From the NCBI GenBank assembly GCA_027459525.1, contig DAIDIC010000186.1, positions 1-45,592 of the forward strand: a DNA stretch of 45,592 nucleotides, given 5' to 3'. Every line of letters begins with the position of its first letter. Position 1 is the stretch's first letter. Below the pieces are notes generated by a model. That model worked only from the letters and a program-made list of their open reading frames with translations. It had not been told where the DNA came from and ran no database searches. Positions 42,089 through 45,592 of the stretch are shown here, in pieces. The position numbers and the translations under genes are program-made. This DNA is from JAJYBV01 sp021812265 (GTDB lineage: Bacteria > Chloroflexota > Ktedonobacteria > Ktedonobacterales > JACDGC01).

Positions 42089-42478
42089 TCAGGCTGATTT
42101 GGCTTGCAGCTTTTTATATTTGGCGCCGCTTATTTCGCCGAGCGCGATAAGAGCAATACCAATACCAAGGTGCAATATTTCAATAATCCAATGGCCGTTT
42201 TGCGGCAGGATATTTGCCTGATATCTGCCAAAGAAATATGCTGCAATTCCAAGAACAATTGCCCCGGCGGCCAGTCCAGAAGATCCGCCGCGCATTGCTT
42301 GTACGGAGCCTAAAATAATGACTGCAAGGACAATCATAACCCCGGAAAATTCGTGAATCAGGAGCACAGTGTTATTATCTGCTAAGCTTGATACAAAGAA
42401 AAAGATAATACCTAAGACTAACGCAATGGCTCCGAAGATTCGCACACACATTGCAGCGATGCGAACGAGAATACTCAT
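42089..42478 (-). CDS. Four-helix membrane protein of unknown function
   Basis: A 129-residue protein with four hydrophobic helices: about 12-30 (IFGAIALVLGIIFFFVSSL), 38-58 (LLIHEFSGVMIVLAVIILGS), 68-83 and 98-118. A basic tail (KYKKLQAKS) follows. The even helix number puts both ends on the same side, probably inside. His42 in IHEFSG and His104 in ILHLG are conspicuous within helices and could bind heme or metal. No family is recognised. AAGGAAACC lies upstream but about 16 nt from the ATG. Confidence 0.72.
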   Translation of the reverse strand: MSILVRIAAMCVRIFGAIALVLGIIFFFVSSLADNNTVLLIHEFSGVMIVLAVIILGSVQAMRGGSSGLAAGAIVLGIAAYFFGRYQANILPQNGHWIIEILHLGIGIALIALGEISGAKYKKLQAKSA

Positions 42479-42661
42479 AAAAAAAACTTGGTTTCCTTAT
42501 TTGCTATTTTGACGAACGTTTCGCGTTGTCAATTATTCTTAGTATATCATGGAAATGTTTATTTGGTGGGAGATATGAATCAAACTGCCGGTGTTGCTGA
42601 GTAACTGAGGGGAATAAATGGAGGTATGCGCTGCAATTTCTTTTTTTCTGCGCCAACGCTC

Positions 42662-42690
42662 TGGACATTTGCATGGGAATAGTGTATAAT
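42662..42690 (+). promoter_or_regulatory. Promoter of tRNA-Gly
   Basis: TGGACA (42662-42667), a 17-bp spacer and TATAAT (42685-42690) form a near-consensus sigma-70-type promoter, 32 bp before the tRNA. Confidence 0.8.
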
Positions 42691-42692
42691 AC

Positions 42693-42717
42693 ACCTGTCT
42701 GATTTTTTTAGACAGGT
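42693..42717 (+). other. Hairpin at the start of the tRNA-Gly transcript
   Basis: ACCTGTCT pairs perfectly with AGACAGGT over 8 bp, with a T-rich 9-nt loop, lying exactly at the expected transcription start and ending 5 nt before the tRNA. It may be an operator or a processing guide. Confidence 0.5.
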
Positions 42718-42722
42718 ATTTT

Positions 42723-42794
42723 GCGGGAATAGCTCAGTGGTAGAGCGCCTGCCTTCCAAGCAGGATGTCGCGAGTCCGAATCTCGTTTCCCGCT
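42723..42794 (+). tRNA. tRNA-Gly(UCC)
   Basis: Acceptor stem GCGGGAA/TTCCCGC, D-loop AGCTCAGTGGTAGAGC, anticodon stem CCTGC/GCAGG with loop CTTCCAA (anticodon UCC), and T-arm CGAG-TCCGAAT-CTCG. CCA is not encoded. A strong promoter precedes it and a terminator follows. Confidence 0.97.
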
Positions 42795-42817
42795 CCCAAT
42801 TCTCTCAGAAAAGCTCG

Positions 42818-42860
42818 CCTATCCCGGTCTCGTATGAAGCGGCCGGTGGTAGGTTTTTTT
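42818..42860 (+). terminator. Terminator of tRNA-Gly
   Basis: CCTATCCCGG pairs imperfectly with CCGGTGGTAGG, followed immediately by TTTTTTT. It begins 24 nt after the tRNA. Confidence 0.7.
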
Positions 42861-42971
42861 GTATTTACCGCCGAAAAATGATGAAAAATGGCGCATCTGA
42901 GCGACTGCCACCGTGTTCTATATGTGTTTTTTTAAAATACTATTTTCCATTTGCCGAAAGGAATGCTATCC

Positions 42972-43676
42972 ATGACACAATTAGATTTTGAAGCAGCGCC
43001 GCCGCTGGTACGCCGCGCGCCGCAAACTGTTTTTTTTGCGCGCGCCGCCGGGCTGCTGATTATCGCTGCCGCCGCAACCGCTGCCATCACTGCTATTTGG
43101 GGTATATTTTATCATTCCGGCATAAACTATCCCAATTGGGCGTCCGCAGTTTTTGCGTTGGCGGGTCTTGCCCTTGGCTTGATAGCCTTGGCGGCAATTG
43201 CCCCGAATAGATTCAGTCGATCGGTTTTTTTGCTGGTTTTGGCGCTGCTCTTCATTCATATTGTTTGGGAGACCAATTGGTTTAATATACGAATCTTTCC
43301 CTTTATTGCGAATTTTCCTGACTATTTTCCCGGTAATAGTATTTTTTCCATGTCCAATAGCCTCGTTCAAGCGCAATTTCTCATGGGGTATTATGGTATT
43401 CCCCTCCTTGCGGGTGTTGCGCTTATTGTGGCGGGCTTTGTTTTTCGGAGCAAGAATACGCTGCAGCGATGGAAACATATCCCCCTGATGATTGGTGAAT
43501 GGCTGATTATCAGCGTAATAGCTTCTCCGTGGTTTCTGAACCAAGCGCTGCAAATACAGCTATCGCTGCAAATACAGCGCTCGCTGCAAGTTTATTTCAT
43601 TGCATTATTTCTGCTGACACTTCCTGAGTTGATTTTGCTGGTTTTGCTGGGTATCGGTTTATTACAAGTTGCATAA
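42972..43676 (+). CDS. Multi-pass membrane protein of unknown function
   Basis: A 234-residue protein starting MTQLDFEAAPP, with GAAAGGA about 9 nt upstream, which is better than the two in-frame starts before it. About six to seven membrane segments can be drawn, for example AAGLLIIAAAATAAITAIWG, ASAVFALAGLALGLIALAAI, VFLLVLALLFIHIVW and a C-terminal LLTLPELILLVLLGIGLLQV. The stretch NQALQIQLSLQIQRSLQVYF is encoded by a short 18-nt tandem repeat. No family is recognised. The gene is isolated between two tRNA genes. Confidence 0.75.
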   Translation: MTQLDFEAAPPLVRRAPQTVFFARAAGLLIIAAAATAAITAIWGIFYHSGINYPNWASAVFALAGLALGLIALAAIAPNRFSRSVFLLVLALLFIHIVWETNWFNIRIFPFIANFPDYFPGNSIFSMSNSLVQAQFLMGYYGIPLLAGVALIVAGFVFRSKNTLQRWKHIPLMIGEWLIISVIASPWFLNQALQIQLSLQIQRSLQVYFIALFLLTLPELILLVLLGIGLLQVA

Positions 43677-43679
43677 CGC

Positions 43680-43887
43680 TGTCCCTCCAGAACTGTAACA
43701 GACAAGCTGCTCACATGCATAGGAAGCGCAAATCAGCTTCCCTACCTCAAAACAGAGGTTTCATGAATCAGTCGCCCTACCGGCTAGTGTTTTCTGGTAC
43801 AACAAAACAGCGAGTGTGGCTCACTGTTCTGCGCAATAGTCTAAACACTAGGCAGAAAGCGGGTTCACATCGCTGTTCTAGGGGACA
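43680..43887. ncRNA. Candidate ~208-nt structured RNA, 6S-like architecture
   Basis: The ends pair: TGTCCC (43680-43685) with GGGACA (43882-43887), and AGAAC (43689-43693) with GTTCT (43875-43879). Inside is a long hairpin: CTAGTGTTT (43784-43792) pairs perfectly with AAACACTAG (43843-43851) and encloses AACAGCGAG / CTCACTGTT. One side of the central bubble carries two small hairpins, GGAAGC/GCTTCC (43722-43741) and ACCTC/GAGGT (43744-43759). A closed rod with a large bubble recalls 6S RNA. No conserved 6S sequence is recognised and the strand is undecided. On the minus strand it would directly follow tRNA-Gln. Confidence 0.35.
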
Positions 43888-43891
43888 AAGG

Positions 43892-43962
43892 CTGGGGTAC
43901 AGGGATTCGAACCCCGACTAACTGATCCAGAGTCAGCCGTCCTACCGTTAGACGATACCCCA
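43892..43962 (-). tRNA. tRNA-Gln(CUG)
   Basis: Read on the minus strand: acceptor TGGGGTA/TACCCCA, D-arm GTCTAACGGTAGGAC, anticodon stem GCTGA/TCAGT with loop CTCTGGA (anticodon CUG), and T-arm CGGGG-TTCGAAT-CCCTG. The U1-A72 first pair is typical of tRNA-Gln. CCA is not encoded. Confidence 0.96.
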
Positions 43963-44008
43963 AGAATTTCCTGCCATCATGGCTTTTAACTGTGCCTTGA
44001 AACCGTAA

Positions 44009-44071
44009 GTCTTCTAGTCAAATTCACAGGTCTTCAAGCCAACCGCGCAAGTCTTCCGTTCACTTGAACAC
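44009..44071 (-). repeat. Three GTCTTC repeats at exact 21-bp period in the tRNA-Gln leader
   Basis: GTCTTC (GAAGAC on the transcribed strand) begins at 44009, 44030 and 44051. Units 1 and 2 also share the following AG-C-AA positions. The array lies between the promoter and the tRNA and would be in the leader RNA. Two-turn phasing suggests a protein array or tandem RNA elements. Confidence 0.55.
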
Positions 44072-44075
44072 TCCC

Positions 44076-44105
44076 ATTATATCCCTATTTTTCTCAAGTT
44101 GTCAA
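44076..44105 (-). promoter_or_regulatory. Promoter of tRNA-Gln
   Basis: On the minus strand TTGACA (44100-44105), an 18-bp spacer and TATAAT (44076-44081) are exact consensus hexamers. The tRNA begins about 107 nt after the expected start, leaving a long leader. Confidence 0.82.
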
Positions 44106-44228
44106 ATGTAAAATAGTTTTATCTTCTTGGTATGGTATATGTTCTGAATGGCGTCGGGAAACTCACAATTATGTAAATATATATCATCACTATATGTGTC
44201 GCTGCGACTATCTTATCTTGATTTTTTT

Positions 44229-44349
44229 TAGGACTTTCGCTTGAAAGAGAAGCGCAGGGTTCTCGTATCTGCAACCTGCAACAAAGGGATGTCCGGAGAC
44301 ACCCCAGCCTTGTACACCCCCGATTTTCCATGCTGCAGCGAAAGTCATA
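44229..44349 (-). mobile_element. Miniature inverted-repeat element, copy 4 (internally shortened)
   Basis: Same orientation as copy 3. It starts AGGACTTTCGCTTG and ends CAGCGAAAGTCAT, with one diverged end base. Exact TTTTT duplications lie at 44224-44228 and 44350-44354. About 16 bp of the central hairpin region are missing relative to the others. It ends 65 bp before the MFS gene. Confidence 0.85.
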
Positions 44350-44414
44350 TTTTTGTGTCTCTATTAAAAGAGAGAATAGCCTTAGTTCATCATGTAATAG
44401 GAATCCTGCGCACA

Positions 44415-45592
44415 ATGCATACAACTCAAGAGATGAGCGCGTCACACACATCTTCACAACAGCGCCGCACACGCATCATTGCGTATACCGCTTACAGCGT
44501 CATCACTGATTTCGGCGTTACACTTTGGGTGGTGTATCTTGCCATTCGCGGCTACTCGCCGTTTGCCATCGGCCTTTTGGAAACACTGTTTCATGCCGTG
44601 AAATTTCTGGCAGAAGCGCCAACCGGCATTTTTGCTGATCTCGTCGGCCGTCGCGTCAGCCTGATCATCGCCAATGCGCTGAACGCAATATCAAACATCT
44701 TATTGATCGTTCCCGGCGTTCTTTTCGTCATCGCCAGTTTTGTGTTGTCTGGCGTTGCCTATGCTTTCCGTGGCGGCGCCGGAGACGCCTTGCTTTGGAA
44801 TATCACAGGCGATAGCGCCGATCAATCGATTGCCCGGCGCTATGCGTCCCTCTACACGCGCATCTTTGTGCTTGCTTCAGTGGGCGGAATTATCGGCAAT
44901 GCAGTAGCCGGCTATATTTCTCAGCAAATGCTTGTTCTGCCATTCATTATACAAGCCGTTCTGCTGCTTATTGGCGCTGTATTTCTGGCGCCTGTGCCTG
45001 AACAACGGGCGGCGTCACACACTCGCAGCCAGCCATTCAAATATATTATCAATGGACTGCAAATCGTCCGGATGAATCGCCTGTTGTTGCTTGTGCTGCT
45101 CTATGCGTCATTGCTTGACAGTATATGGCAAACAGTCTATTTCTATATCCAATTATTTTTTCATGGCAAAGAAATGTCGCTGGGAACAATCGGATTGATC
45201 GTCGCGGCGAGCCTGCTTTGTAATTTAATCTTTATCAGCATTGCTCCGTGGCTGCTCGCGAGGATTTCACGCAAAACATTTCTGACCATCAGCGGTGTCT
45301 GCATGATTATCGGTCTGTTGGCAATGGGAACGGGAATATTGATGATGCAGTTGCTGGGCTATCTGCTATTTTTCCAGGCAGCCAATGGTTTGCTGATCCC
45401 GTTTATGAGCGTGTTTATTAATGAACATGCGCCGGAAAGTCATAGGGCGACAGTGCTTTCATTGCAAACCGGATTATTCAGTCTCGCAATGGTTATCTTA
45501 TTTCCGCTTTTTGGGTGGATTGTCCGGTTTATCCCGTATCAGCTGCTCTATCTTTGGCTGGGCTGTGGCTTGCTGCTCATATCTCTCTATGT
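44415..45592 (+). CDS. MFS transporter, 3' end cut by the window
   Basis: The frame starts MHTTQEMSASHTSSQQRRTR, with AGGAA about 12 nt upstream, and stays open for ~392 codons to the window edge. A short polar N-terminus leads into TM1 (IIAYTAYSVITDFGVTLWVV). The major-facilitator motif A appears in the loop after TM2 as GIFADLVGRRVS. A later GGAGDALLWN is the segment often seen in small drug- or metabolite-exporting MFS proteins. Substrate and direction are unknown. Only about the first 11 helices are visible. A mobile element sits just upstream and may influence transcription. Confidence 0.88.
   Translation, partial: MHTTQEMSASHTSSQQRRTRIIAYTAYSVITDFGVTLWVVYLAIRGYSPFAIGLLETLFHAVKFLAEAPTGIFADLVGRRVSLIIANALNAISNILLIVPGVLFVIASFVLSGVAYAFRGGAGDALLWNITGDSADQSIARRYASLYTRIFVLASVGGIIGNAVAGYISQQMLVLPFIIQAVLLLIGAVFLAPVPEQRAASHTRSQPFKYIINGLQIVRMNRLLLLVLLYASLLDSIWQTVYFYIQLFFHGKEMSLGTIGLIVAASLLCNLIFISIAPWLLARISRKTFLTISGVCMIIGLLAMGTGILMMQLLGYLLFFQAANGLLIPFMSVFINEHAPESHRATVLSLQTGLFSLAMVILFPLFGWIVRFIPYQLLYLWLGCGLLLISLY

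Overview
The window is bacterial chromosome of moderate G+C (mid-40s percent by eye). It is almost fully coding outside a few AT-rich gaps and carries mostly housekeeping genes, so it is neither plasmid nor prophage. The cell uses the MEP isoprenoid pathway and makes peptidoglycan (MurE). It has lipoproteins, a sigma-54, an ECF sigma factor with a membrane-anchored zinc anti-sigma factor, and a HelY/Ski2-like helicase. Together with a HicB-DinB fusion, a zinc-ribbon MscL and Cas4-like membrane proteins, this most resembles Chloroflexota to me. That placement is inference from gene content, not a measured phylogeny.

Layout. 0.2-3.8 kb: dxr-rseP-ispG operon (minus). 3.8-6.3 kb: AT-rich gap, a KGG-repeat stress protein, a short mobile element and a secreted lipoprotein. 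6.3-7.9 kb: a small cysteine/histidine protein and aroC (minus). 8.6-10.3 kb: ROK sugar kinase and mscL (plus). 10.5-16.5 kb: an oligopeptide ABC importer, oppA-oppB-oppC-oppD-oppF (minus). 16.7-19.9 kb: an SbcC/YhaN-like coiled-coil ATPase with a central membrane hairpin. 20.0-24.9 kb: plus-strand run of tsaC/sua5, purE, purK, yajQ and murE. 24.9-30.2 kb: maf, a GH15 glycosidase and a Ski2-like helicase (minus). 30.5-35.9 kb: a small ORF, rpoN, then a short-chain dehydrogenase, ECF sigma factor and anti-sigma factor. 36.0-42.5 kb: pth, a decayed TrpR/YerC-like regulator, an M16 peptidase, and an operon of a HicB-DinB fusion, a dipeptide epimerase, an HD hydrolase and two coupled membrane-anchored Cas4-like halves. 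42.6-45.6 kb: tRNA-Gly, a membrane protein, a possible structured RNA, tRNA-Gln and a truncated MFS transporter.

How genes may work together. The peptide importer, the L-Ala-D/L-Glu-type epimerase and MurE would fit uptake and recycling of peptides, including muropeptides. The ROK kinase and GH15 enzyme fit use of alpha-glucans or storage sugars. The ECF/anti-sigma pair looks like an envelope sensor with an extracytoplasmic beta-propeller.

Most interesting observations: (1) a four-copy family of 121-138-bp miniature elements, each with about 13-bp terminal inverted repeats, strong internal hairpins and an exact 5-bp target duplication, one of them just ahead of the oppB ribosome-binding site; (2) a Cas4-like Fe-S nuclease fold split over two coupled membrane proteins, with every nuclease catalytic residue replaced; (3) a sigma-54 carrying a CX2C-X11-CXC zinc-ribbon-like insert after region I; (4) a Rad50/SbcC-like ATPase whose hinge is a transmembrane hairpin instead of a zinc hook; (5) a roughly 208-nt foldable region beside tRNA-Gln, which has three GTCTTC repeats at exact 21-bp phase in its leader; (6) a TrpR/YerC-like pseudogene with two in-frame stops.
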